Below, in pieces: positions 6,659 to 13,711 of a stretch of DNA of 17,802 bases. The stretch is taken from the NCBI GenBank assembly GCA_027035985.1, contig JALVTI010000161.1, positions 1 to 17,802 of the forward strand, in the 5' to 3' direction. A program made the position numbers and the translations under genes. Each line of letters starts with the position of its first letter. The stretch's first letter is position 1. The notes beneath the pieces were generated by a model. That model saw nothing but the letters and a program-made list of their open reading frames with translations. It ran no database searches and had not been told where the DNA came from. Source of the stretch: Aquificales bacterium (GTDB lineage Bacteria; Aquificota; Aquificia; Aquificales; QOAS01).

Positions 6659-8317
6659 ATGTCCATTTTCGACGAAATAAGGAGACAGCTCGACATAGTC
6701 GAGGTTATATCGGAATATCTTCCTCTTAAAAGGGTTGGAAACTCTTACGCTACCCGCTGTCCCTTTCACCCCGATAGCACTCCCTCCTTTTACGTTTCCC
6801 CCTCGAGGGGGATATGGAAATGTTTCGGTTGCGGTAAAGGGGGAGACGTTATAAAGTTTGTCGCCGAATACGAAAATCTATCCTACCTAGAAGCGGCGAA
6901 ACTTCTCGCCGAGCGCTACAATTTGGACATAGATTTCGGCGATGGTGACAGTGAGGGAAAATATTACTCCGCTCTAAGGAAGATAAACGATTTCTACACC
7001 GAACAACTGATAAATTCGAAAGAGGCTAAAGATTTCCTAATAAAGGAGAGGAAATTTTCACCTTCGGTGGTTAAAGAATTCGGATTGGGATATGCCGGAG
7101 ACGGATTTAAAAGTGTTGAATTTGCAAAAAAGGAGGGAATTTTTGAAACCTTACTCGAGTTAAAACATTTTTATATCACCTCCTATGGGAGGTATAGGGA
7201 TTTTTTCCACGGAAGGGTTACGATACCGATAAAAAACATCCTCTCAAAGGTCGTAGCCTTTGGGGGACGTTCCTTAAAGGGGGAATTACCCAAATATAAA
7301 AACTCCCCCAATAGTGAAATTTTTCAGAAGGAAAAAACCCTTTTCGGTATAGAAAGGGCTAAAGACTACGTAAAGGATAGGAACTATTTAATCCTTGTGG
7401 AGGGATATTTTGACATTATAAGACTCCAATCGGAGGGATTTGGAAACACTTTAGCGCCTTTGGGGACATCCCTAACCCTCCACCATGCGAGGGTAATTTC
7501 AAAACTTACAAAAAAGGTAATCCTCCTCTTTGATGGGGACACCGCCGGAAGGAGGGCGGTATTGGAGAGCTCCAAAAGGCTATTAAAGTTTCCTCTGGAA
7601 ATATACGCGGTATTTCTACCACCCGGAGAAGACCCCGACTCCTTTGTTCTTAAAAATGGAATTAAAGCCCTTCGGGAATTACTCCAATCCGCCCGTCCCC
7701 TTAGGGAACTCCTACTCTCTTCGATATTAAAAGCATCTCCCGAGAAGAGGGAACGATATATAGAAATCTACCGACAGCTGGTAAAGGAAATTAGCGACCC
7801 CGTAAGAGCCGATTTATGGATTAAAGAGTTTAGGGATAAAACCGGTATAAACCTCTTTGGGAAGAAAAATTTTTTACCCGTTAAAAAGGTGAAAATACCT
7901 ACCCAACTAACGTCTTACGAAGTGGATTTCTTGCTCGGTTTGCTATACCTAAGACCGGAAGTGGATTTAAATGCGGTAAACCTCTCGCCAAAGGCGAGGG
8001 AACTTGCCGAAGCCATATTGAGGGGGGAAGAGGAGAAAAACCTTCCAAAGTGGTTGTTCGAAGTGGATACCCTCGGGTTGGAAAGGAGATTTAAAGTGGC
8101 AAAAGAGGTTTTAACAATTGACAAACCCCTTTTAGAGGAAACCTTTAAAACCCTCCTATACCTGGAGGAGAAGATAAAAAGAGGCAAAGCCACACCGCAG
8201 GAAATTGTGGATTACCGCCGAATGTTGAGTTCGCTAACCGAAGGTGAGCGAAGACTTTACAAGAGATTTAAAGAAGAAACGAAAAAGGACTTTAAATCCG
8301 ATGGCGGCGTGCTATAA
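6659..8317 (+). CDS. dnaG: DNA primase DnaG
   Basis: This 552-residue primase makes RNA primers at the replication fork. The N-terminal zinc-binding domain has Cys34, His37, Cys55 and Cys58 (CPFH and CFGC). The RNA-polymerase core includes FGGRSL at 201-206. The Toprim domain follows with Glu248 in LVEGYFD and the FDGDTAG motif (Asp292, Asp294). The C-terminal helicase-interaction region (about 400-552) is Lys/Glu-rich. Length is near the usual 580-600. The gene is visibly richer in A+T and AGG/AGA codons than neighbouring carB. Its 3' end overlaps the convergent pstA by 26 bases. The common rpsU-dnaG-rpoD arrangement is absent. Confidence 0.95.
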   Translation: MSIFDEIRRQLDIVEVISEYLPLKRVGNSYATRCPFHPDSTPSFYVSPSRGIWKCFGCGKGGDVIKFVAEYENLSYLEAAKLLAERYNLDIDFGDGDSEGKYYSALRKINDFYTEQLINSKEAKDFLIKERKFSPSVVKEFGLGYAGDGFKSVEFAKKEGIFETLLELKHFYITSYGRYRDFFHGRVTIPIKNILSKVVAFGGRSLKGELPKYKNSPNSEIFQKEKTLFGIERAKDYVKDRNYLILVEGYFDIIRLQSEGFGNTLAPLGTSLTLHHARVISKLTKKVILLFDGDTAGRRAVLESSKRLLKFPLEIYAVFLPPGEDPDSFVLKNGIKALRELLQSARPLRELLLSSILKASPEKRERYIEIYRQLVKEISDPVRADLWIKEFRDKTGINLFGKKNFLPVKKVKIPTQLTSYEVDFLLGLLYLRPEVDLNAVNLSPKARELAEAILRGEEEKNLPKWLFEVDTLGLERRFKVAKEVLTIDKPLLEETFKTLLYLEEKIKRGKATPQEIVDYRRMLSSLTEGERRLYKRFKEETKKDFKSDGGVL

Positions 8318-9152
8318 CAAACTTTGCCGTCAGGGTAGCCGCCAAAACTAAAACGGTTAGAATTAGCGCCGCGGCGAAAGCTTGCTTCTGCCATTCGGGA
8401 AAGGGAGAAAGCGCATATTGGTAAATCGTTACCGTAAGGGTAGCCATCGGTTTAAATATGTCGAAGTTGAGAAAGTTATTGTTAAAGGATGTAAATAGGA
8501 GGGGTGCCGTTTCGCCTATAATCCTCGCTATACCAAGGATAATCCCCGTTAAAATACCAAAGCGGGCTGCCGGCAAAACCACCGAAAGTATAACCTTCCA
8601 TTTGGGAGCCCCCAAGGCTATAGCCGCCTCCCTTAACGTGTCGGGCACGAGCAACAACATGTTTTGGGTAGTTTTCAAAATAACCGGTATCATTAGAATA
8701 GCCAAAGCCACCGCACCCGCTACGGCGTTAAAATTTCCCAAAGGCTTAACCAGTATGATGTAAACGAATACGCCCACAACGATAGATGGAATAGCCAACA
8801 TTATGTCACTTACGTCGCTGAGCAGTTTACCGAAACGGCTGTATCGGGCATACTCGGAGAGATAAATCCCGATTAGTATCCCAACGGGAACGCCTATAAG
8901 AACGGTTAGGGTCGATATAATTGCGTGTCCGACAAAGGCGTGGAGTAATCCCCCGCCGTTCGGGTCGCCACCCACCTTGGTAAAGAGGTCTATGCTAAGT
9001 CCCTGTACACCCTTTAGGGTTAGATAACCCAAAATCCAAAAGAGAACCGAAAGACCCGCGGCTACCGCCACCCAGTTGAGGGTCAAAAAAATAATATTGA
9101 ATGCTTTCCTCCGCAGGAGAACCGATTTAGGGATGATTTCCCTCTTTTCCAT
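8292..9152 (-). CDS. pstA: Phosphate ABC transporter permease PstA
   Basis: The 286-residue inner-membrane protein is one of two permeases of the PstSCAB phosphate importer. It has about six hydrophobic segments, beginning near residue 20 after a basic N-terminus. The ABC-permease EAA loop is clear: LREAAIALGAPKWKVILSVV (173-192), followed by GIIIGIARIIGETAPLL-type sequence characteristic of PstA/PstC. The start at 9152 suits the family. A TAAAAT hexamer ends 12 bases upstream, and an 11-bp direct repeat lies 10 bases further, suggesting phosphate control. It stands alone: pstC, pstB and phoU are not adjacent, and the 3' end overlaps convergent dnaG. The divergent neighbour encodes a ModA-like binding protein. 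Confidence 0.93.
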   Translation of the reverse strand: MEKREIIPKSVLLRRKAFNIIFLTLNWVAVAAGLSVLFWILGYLTLKGVQGLSIDLFTKVGGDPNGGGLLHAFVGHAIISTLTVLIGVPVGILIGIYLSEYARYSRFGKLLSDVSDIMLAIPSIVVGVFVYIILVKPLGNFNAVAGAVALAILMIPVILKTTQNMLLLVPDTLREAAIALGAPKWKVILSVVLPAARFGILTGIILGIARIIGETAPLLFTSFNNNFLNFDIFKPMATLTVTIYQYALSPFPEWQKQAFAAALILTVLVLAATLTAKFVIARRHRI

Positions 9153-9164
9153 TCAAAGGTCTCT

Positions 9165-9170
9165 ATTTTA
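9165..9170 (-). promoter_or_regulatory. Putative -10 element (TAAAAT) of pstA
   Basis: On the minus strand TAAAAT ends 12 bases before the pstA ATG at 9152. The usual -35 position is occupied by the direct repeat at 9181-9197, as expected for an activator-dependent promoter. Confidence 0.5.
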
Positions 9171-9180
9171 GGTTTTCCCC

Positions 9181-9203
9181 GTTAAGGTAGGGTTAAGAGT
9201 TAG
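9181..9203. promoter_or_regulatory. 11-bp direct repeat resembling a Pho box between pstA and the ModA-like gene
   Basis: GTTAAG occurs at 9181-9186 and 9192-9197 (period 11 bp), followed by a partial copy GTTAG at 9199-9203. Read toward pstA the units are CTTAAC, and the nearer one ends 10 bases before the -10 hexamer. Two 11-bp direct repeats placed about 10 bases upstream of -10 is the known arrangement of PhoB sites, and TTAACA-type units with 11-bp period are known for PhoP of Bacillus. Function is inferred from geometry and the phosphate transporter gene. Confidence 0.5.
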
Positions 9204-9219
9204 CCCCCTTGAGCGGTTT

Positions 9220-9225
9220 TATAAT
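9220..9225 (+). promoter_or_regulatory. Putative -10 element (TATAAT) of the ModA-like gene
   Basis: A perfect consensus TATAAT ends 12 bases before the ATG at 9238. No consensus -35 hexamer is seen at the right distance. Confidence 0.5.
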
Positions 9226-9237
9226 ACCCATCCCCCG

Positions 9238-9975
9238 ATGGGTTTTTCGTTAAGAAGTCTTCCCCTTTTGGCGGTTATCCTACTTCTATTCTCCTGTGGA
9301 GGGGAAAAGATAACCTCCCTAACCGCGGCGGGTTTGAAAGAACCCTTCCTCCGCGTGGTGGAACTCTACAAGGAGAAAAACCCGCATAGGGAGGTAGATG
9401 TCGTTTTCGCCGGTTCGGGGAGTCTGCTCGTGAAATTGGAAAACCGTTTGGGAGACCTCTACATACCCGCCTCCTACTCCTACATGGAGGAAGCGGTTAA
9501 AAAAGGATTAATAGACCCCAAGACGGTAAAAATCCTCGCCTACCACGAACCGGTATTGGTGGTAAGAAAACCCTATGCGGGGCAAATCAAAGATTTGAAA
9601 GACCTACTAAAGGCGGATTTGAGAATAGGCATAGCCGACCCGAGGGAGGCAGCGATTGGTAGGGTAACCTACCAAATACTTAAAAAGGCGGGTCTTTGGG
9701 AACCCCTTCAACCTAAGATAGTCGTAAAAACCCCTACGGTGAACCAGCTACTCCTCTACCTCAAAAGTGGACAAATAGATGCCGCCATTATTTGGGAGGA
9801 ACTCTCCAAAAAACTCCCGAATGTGGAGGTTATAAAATTTCCGCCCCAATTGGTGGAGAGAGAACCTATACCGGTCGGGGTTACCACCTTTACAAAAAAC
9901 CGCGAAGCGGCTCTTCAATTTGAAAAATTCCTCTTGGAGCACCGCGAAATATTTAGAAATTTCGGTTTCCATTGA
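9238..9975 (+). CDS. ModA-like substrate-binding lipoprotein (molybdate/tungstate-type oxyanion)
   Basis: The 245-residue protein has a lipoprotein signal: a hydrophobic stretch ending LLFSC, with Cys20 as the predicted lipid-modified residue. The mature part follows ModA-family order: AAGLKEPF (30-37), VVFAGSGSLLVKLENR (55-70) with the oxyanion-binding Ser-Gly-Ser, LYIPAS (74-79), a hinge segment IGIADPREAAIGRVTYQILKKAG near 124-146, and SGQIDAAIIW. It would bind an oxyanion in the periplasm for an ABC importer. ModA typically binds molybdate or tungstate, but the gene shares a promoter region with pstA, so another oxyanion cannot be excluded. No modB or modC is adjacent. TATAAT lies 12 bases upstream; there is no ribosome site. 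Confidence 0.8.
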   Translation: MGFSLRSLPLLAVILLLFSCGGEKITSLTAAGLKEPFLRVVELYKEKNPHREVDVVFAGSGSLLVKLENRLGDLYIPASYSYMEEAVKKGLIDPKTVKILAYHEPVLVVRKPYAGQIKDLKDLLKADLRIGIADPREAAIGRVTYQILKKAGLWEPLQPKIVVKTPTVNQLLLYLKSGQIDAAIIWEELSKKLPNVEVIKFPPQLVEREPIPVGVTTFTKNREAALQFEKFLLEHREIFRNFGFH

Positions 9976-9983
9976 GATTTCCC

Positions 9984-10005
9984 TTTTCGGGTCTCTTTCC
10001 GAAGA
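9984..10005 (+). other. Small hairpin between the ModA-like gene and guaA
   Basis: TTCGG (9986-9990) pairs with CCGAA (9999-10003), extendable by a G-T and an A-T pair, with an 8-base loop. No T-run follows, so it is not a clear terminator. It sits 14 bases before the guaA start and may influence it. Confidence 0.25.
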
Positions 10006-10017
10006 CAATAATTTGGT

Positions 10018-11550
10018 ATGAAAGAGGGCGGTATCGTTGTCCTAAACTTCGGCTCCCAATACGTTCAACTCATAGCCCGCCGGGTGCGGGAATTAAACGT
10101 TTACAGCGAAATTCTCCCGTGGGATACGCCGGTTGAGGAGATTTTAAAGAGGAAACCAAAAGGGATAATATTCTCGGGGGGACCCGCATCGGTTTACGCC
10201 GAGGACGCACCCCTTCCCGACCCCAAAATCTACGAAACGGGGCTTCCCATTTTGGGGATATGCTACGGATTGCAGGTCTTGGCTCACCAGCTCGGCGGTG
10301 AGGTCGCGCCAGCCGAAAAGCACGAATACGGGAGGGCGACCTTAAGAGTCCTAAAGGAGGACAAACTCTTTAAGGGTCTCCCTAAGGAGTTTCAGGTTTG
10401 GATGTCCCACGCCGATAAGGTGACAAAGCTTCCCAAAGGGTTTGAGGTGCTCGCCGTCTCCGACAATGCGCCCTACGCCGCCGTTGCCGACCTCGGCAGG
10501 GATTACTACGGCGTCCAATTCCACCCCGAAGTGACCCACACCCAACACGGCACCGATATCATCGCCAACTTCGTTTTCGAAATAGCGAAAGCCCAAAAAA
10601 ACTGGTTTATGGAAAACTTCATCGAGGAGCAAGTCAGGAAAATTCGCGAAACCGTTGGGGATAAAAAGGTTATAGCCGCCCTTTCGGGCGGGGTGGACTC
10701 GACCGTCGCCGCCGTTTTGACCTACAGGGCTATAGGCGACCAGCTTATCCCGATATTTATCGACCACGGTCTTCTACGCGAGGGAGAGAGGGAGGAGGTC
10801 GAGAGGGCTCTAAAAGGTTTGGGACTCCCCCTTAGGGTAATCGACGCTTCGGAAATCTTCCTAAAGAGGTTGGAAGGTGTCGAAGACCCCGAGGAGAAGA
10901 GGAAGATTATCGGACACACCTTTATAGAGGTTTTCGAGAGGGAGGCTAAGAAATACCCCGATGTGGAATTTCTCCTTCAGGGAACGCTCTATCCCGACGT
11001 GATAGAGAGTGCGGGGGTAAAAGGAGCGGCTAAGATAAAGAGCCACCACAACGTCGGGGGACTTCCCGAGAGGATGAACCTAAAGCTTCTCGAACCTTTA
11101 AGAGATTTGTTTAAGGACGAAGTCCGCCGATTGGGTAGACTTTTAGGTATTCCTCAAGAGATATTGGGAAGACATCCCTTCCCCGGTCCCGGTTTGGCTA
11201 TAAGGATATTGGGACCCGTTACGAGGGAGGATTTAGACCTTCTCCGAAAGGCGGACAGGATATTTATAGAGGAACTCAAAAAGTGGGGTCTCTACGACAA
11301 GGTATGGCAGGCATTCGCCGTCCTGCTGCCGGTCAAAACGGTCGGCGTTATGGGAGATGTTAGGACTTACGAGAGGGTGGTCGCCCTCAGGGCTGTCGAC
11401 AGCGCCGACGGAATGACCGCCGACTGGAGCAGGCTCCCTTACGACTTCCTCGACCACGTGATGCGCCGAATAATCAACGAGGTCAGGGGAATAAACAGAG
11501 TGGTCTACGATATAACCTCCAAACCGCCCGGAACGATTGAATGGGAATAA
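10018..11550 (+). CDS. guaA: GMP synthase (glutamine-hydrolysing)
   Basis: This 510-residue enzyme converts XMP to GMP using glutamine and ATP. The class I glutamine amidotransferase domain (1-190) holds nucleophile Cys82 (GICYG) and the FHPE motif with His169 and Glu171. The ATP-pyrophosphatase domain carries the P-loop SGGVDS at 223-228. The C-terminal dimerisation domain includes HPFPGPGLAIRILG and ends KPPGTIEWE, the conserved family terminus. Length is typical (about 510-525). The ATG at 10018 gives a complete N-terminus. The upstream A+T stretch (CAATAATTTGG) is too close to the ATG to fit the spacing seen at other genes, so the promoter is unclear. It is convergent with scpA, with four bases between stops. 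Confidence 0.97.
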   Translation: MKEGGIVVLNFGSQYVQLIARRVRELNVYSEILPWDTPVEEILKRKPKGIIFSGGPASVYAEDAPLPDPKIYETGLPILGICYGLQVLAHQLGGEVAPAEKHEYGRATLRVLKEDKLFKGLPKEFQVWMSHADKVTKLPKGFEVLAVSDNAPYAAVADLGRDYYGVQFHPEVTHTQHGTDIIANFVFEIAKAQKNWFMENFIEEQVRKIRETVGDKKVIAALSGGVDSTVAAVLTYRAIGDQLIPIFIDHGLLREGEREEVERALKGLGLPLRVIDASEIFLKRLEGVEDPEEKRKIIGHTFIEVFEREAKKYPDVEFLLQGTLYPDVIESAGVKGAAKIKSHHNVGGLPERMNLKLLEPLRDLFKDEVRRLGRLLGIPQEILGRHPFPGPGLAIRILGPVTREDLDLLRKADRIFIEELKKWGLYDKVWQAFAVLLPVKTVGVMGDVRTYERVVALRAVDSADGMTADWSRLPYDFLDHVMRRIINEVRGINRVVYDITSKPPGTIEWE

Positions 11551-11554
11551 TTTC

Positions 11555-12175
11555 CTACCCTTCCCCTTTGGGTTTCCAAAAGAATATCTCCCCAAAGGGG
11601 GTTTCCTGTTCCATTTCCAGTTTCCCCTCGTAGGTCAGGTTCAAAAGACCCCAAAGTTTGGCGACGTAGTCGTTTTTCGTTGCAAAACCACTAAAGGGAA
11701 ACCTCTTTTCCTCCTCCAGTTCCTCCAAGAGGTTGAGGAGGTATTCGAGAACCTCCTCCAGTTTTGCCCTGTGCAGGGGCGGTTCCAAGAGAGGGGTTTC
11801 CTTTTTTACCCTCCTCTTGGAGGTGGTTTTTCTCTTCGATACCCTCCTTTTGGCGGTTTCGACAATTTCCTCTACCGCGGTTTCCTCGAACTCCCTCTCT
11901 ATCTCTTGGAGGGTTATTTTTTTCCTCACCCTCGGGCGGGGGGGATTGGGGAAGAGTATTTCGAGCTGTTTCTTTATCAGGAAGGTTGCAAACGCTACCA
12001 CCTTAGCCGGAACGCGGAGGTCTTTGAGCTCTATCCTCCTTATCTCCTCCAGGTAGCTGTTTATGAGCTTTTCGAGGTCGACATCCCATGGGTCTATCTT
12101 TCCCTCCTCGACCAGCCTGTAAGCCAAATAGAGCGGGGATTTTTCGAAATCTAATCCCAACGAACTTTCCGACAT
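11555..12175 (-). CDS. scpA: Segregation and condensation protein ScpA
   Basis: ScpA is the kleisin subunit that bridges SMC heads for chromosome condensation. The 206-residue product has the N-terminal kleisin pattern: LDFEKSPLYLAYRLVEEGKI then DPWDVDLEKLINSYLEEI, followed by a helix ending LIKKQLEILFP. A basic Lys/Arg linker occupies about residues 105-130. The C-terminal winged-helix segment includes LLNLTYEGKLEMEQETPFGEIFF. An ATG four codons upstream (12187) is possible, but it would leave only two bases after the TAAATT hexamer, whereas the ATG at 12175 is 14 bases from it. scpB and smc are not adjacent. Homology is convincing though weak at residue level, as is usual for this family. 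Confidence 0.85.
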   Translation of the reverse strand: MSESSLGLDFEKSPLYLAYRLVEEGKIDPWDVDLEKLINSYLEEIRRIELKDLRVPAKVVAFATFLIKKQLEILFPNPPRPRVRKKITLQEIEREFEETAVEEIVETAKRRVSKRKTTSKRRVKKETPLLEPPLHRAKLEEVLEYLLNLLEELEEEKRFPFSGFATKNDYVAKLWGLLNLTYEGKLEMEQETPFGEIFFWKPKGEG

Positions 12176-12186
12176 AGCCCAATCCA

Positions 12187-12195
12187 TAAAATTTA
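12187..12195. promoter_or_regulatory. Overlapping divergent -10 elements of scpA and hom
   Basis: TAAAAT at 12187-12192 (plus) ends 12 bases before the hom ATG at 12205. On the minus strand TAAATT (12195-12190) ends 14 bases before the scpA ATG at 12175. The two hexamers share three bases, so a single 29-base gap would serve both genes, and both polymerases could not bind at once. Confidence 0.45.
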
Positions 12196-12204
12196 CTCGG
12201 TGTT

Positions 12205-13521
12205 ATGTCCAAAGCGGTCAAAGTGGGGATAGTGGGTTGCGGCACCGTCGGAACCGGCGTCGTTCAAATACTTTTGGAGAAAAAAGAGGAAATATCCCGC
12301 AAAGCGGGGGTAAATATCGAAGTTTCAAAAGTAGCCGCTCGCAATTGGAATAAAAGGCGCTTTTTCGAAGTACCCCAAGACCTGCGCACCACCGATTGGA
12401 AGGAAGTTGTCGAAAATTCCGACATAGTTGTGGAGCTTATAGGGGGGGTAAGCGTCGCAAAAGAAGTCGTCGAAGAGGCGCTAAAACGGGGCAAGCCGGT
12501 CGTTACCGCAAATAAACACCTCCTTGCGGAGTTCGGTAAAGAGATTTCCACCCTTGCGAGGGAAAACAATACGACTATCCTCTTTGAGGGAGCGGTCGGA
12601 GGGGGTATTCCCCTCATAAAGGTTTTAAAAGAGACCTTGGTTTCCAACGGGGTGGAGGAAATTCAAGGCATCCTAAACGGGACTACCAATTACATCCTCA
12701 CAAAGATGGAGGAGGAAAATCTCCCCTTCGAGGAAGCCCTTAAGGAGGCGCAACAAAAGGGATACGCCGAAGCCGACCCCACCTTCGATATAGAGGGAAT
12801 AGACGCCGCCCACAAAATTGCCGTGCTAGCCTCCCTCGCCTTCGGCGGGTTTGTCGACTTTTCCAAAGTTTTTGTGGAAGGTATTACCAAAGTCAACGTT
12901 CTCGACCTAAAGCTCGGCAACGAACTGGGCTACAAGTTAAAACTTTTGGCAATAGCGAAGAAAACCCCTTCGGGGGAGGTCGAGGTTAGGGTCCACCCCA
13001 CCTTTATACCCCTATCCAATCCCCTATCCAACGTAAACGGGGTATTTAACGGAGTGCTCTTTAAAAGCGATTACCTCGGTAAGTTAAAACTTCAGGGAGC
13101 CGGTGCCGGCGCCTATCCCACCGCCACGGCTGTCGTTCAGGACATAATTCAACTCGCGAAACAACTCGCCGAGTGCGGGAAAACCTTTGATATAACACCC
13201 TTGGGATGGAATGATGGAGAAATACCCGTCGCGGAGGACTTTTACAGCAGGTATTACCTCCGCCTGGGTGTGGAGGATAAACCGGGAGTCCTCTACAAGA
13301 TTGCAAAAATCCTCGCCGAAAAGGGGATAAGTGTTGCCGGTGTGCTCCAACAGGAGTGGGTTTTAAAGTATCTGAAAAACCCCTCGGAGGTCGTTCCCTT
13401 AATAATACTCACCCACAAGGCGTACGAAAGCAAAATAAAATCCGCCGTAGACGAAATAGAAAAGCTCCCCTTTGTGGAGGAAAAACCGGTCTTAATACGG
13501 GTGGAGGAAGAAAAGTATTAA
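12205..13521 (+). CDS. hom: Homoserine dehydrogenase with C-terminal ACT domain
   Basis: The 438-residue enzyme reduces aspartate semialdehyde to homoserine with NAD(P)H, the branch point to threonine, isoleucine and methionine. The N-terminal Rossmann fold has VGIVGCGTVGTGV (7-19). Conserved catalytic-domain features are VTANKHLLAE (Lys104), EGAVGGGIPLI (128-138), LNGTTNYIL (158-165) and GIDAAHKIAVLA (Asp200, Lys204). The ACT domain at about 350-430 (LRLGVEDKPGVLYKIAKIL) suggests feedback control by threonine. It is monofunctional, without fused aspartokinase. The ATG at 12205 has TAAAAT 12 bases upstream and no ribosome site. thrB and thrC are not adjacent. Confidence 0.96.
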   Translation: MSKAVKVGIVGCGTVGTGVVQILLEKKEEISRKAGVNIEVSKVAARNWNKRRFFEVPQDLRTTDWKEVVENSDIVVELIGGVSVAKEVVEEALKRGKPVVTANKHLLAEFGKEISTLARENNTTILFEGAVGGGIPLIKVLKETLVSNGVEEIQGILNGTTNYILTKMEEENLPFEEALKEAQQKGYAEADPTFDIEGIDAAHKIAVLASLAFGGFVDFSKVFVEGITKVNVLDLKLGNELGYKLKLLAIAKKTPSGEVEVRVHPTFIPLSNPLSNVNGVFNGVLFKSDYLGKLKLQGAGAGAYPTATAVVQDIIQLAKQLAECGKTFDITPLGWNDGEIPVAEDFYSRYYLRLGVEDKPGVLYKIAKILAEKGISVAGVLQQEWVLKYLKNPSEVVPLIILTHKAYESKIKSAVDEIEKLPFVEEKPVLIRVEEEKY

Positions 13522-13711
13522 TTCCTAAAAGCGTGTTTTCATTTCCCCTTTGCCCCTTAAAGGTGTTTCGATATCGTTTTCCTTTGGAAGGAACCACCGG
13601 AAACCAACCACCGTTGATAGGGACTCTTTCGATTGAAAAGTTCTTCCAAAGGGTGAGGCAATACCTTTAAACCTTTAACGGGCAATCCTAAAGCTAAAAT
13701 CAAACCCTTTG
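13522..13711 (+). other. hom-purB intergenic region with small hairpins and a short direct repeat
   Basis: This is the longest non-coding stretch of the window. It holds a palindrome CGATATCG (13569-13576), a six-base-pair hairpin TTCCTT-TGG-AAGGAA (13579-13593), a weaker CCTTT/AAAGG hairpin (13547-13563), and AACCACCG repeated at 13592-13599 and 13606-13613. None is followed by a T-run, so no terminator is called. I see no convincing reading frame, tRNA or known riboswitch. It could hold a purB leader or a small RNA. Confidence 0.3.
13695..13700 (+). promoter_or_regulatory. Putative -10 element (TAAAAT) of purB
   Basis: TAAAAT ends 11 bases before the ATG at 13712. If active, the upstream hairpins lie outside the transcript. 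Confidence 0.45.

Noticed and set aside
11537..12154. 205-codon open frame on the plus strand opposite scpA
   Set aside because: Its product is Phe/Gly/Pro-rich low-complexity sequence with no family resemblance, a mirror of the Lys/Glu-rich scpA codons on the other strand.
13579..13593. TTCCTT-TGG-AAGGAA hairpin as the hom terminator
   Set aside because: No T-run follows on either strand.
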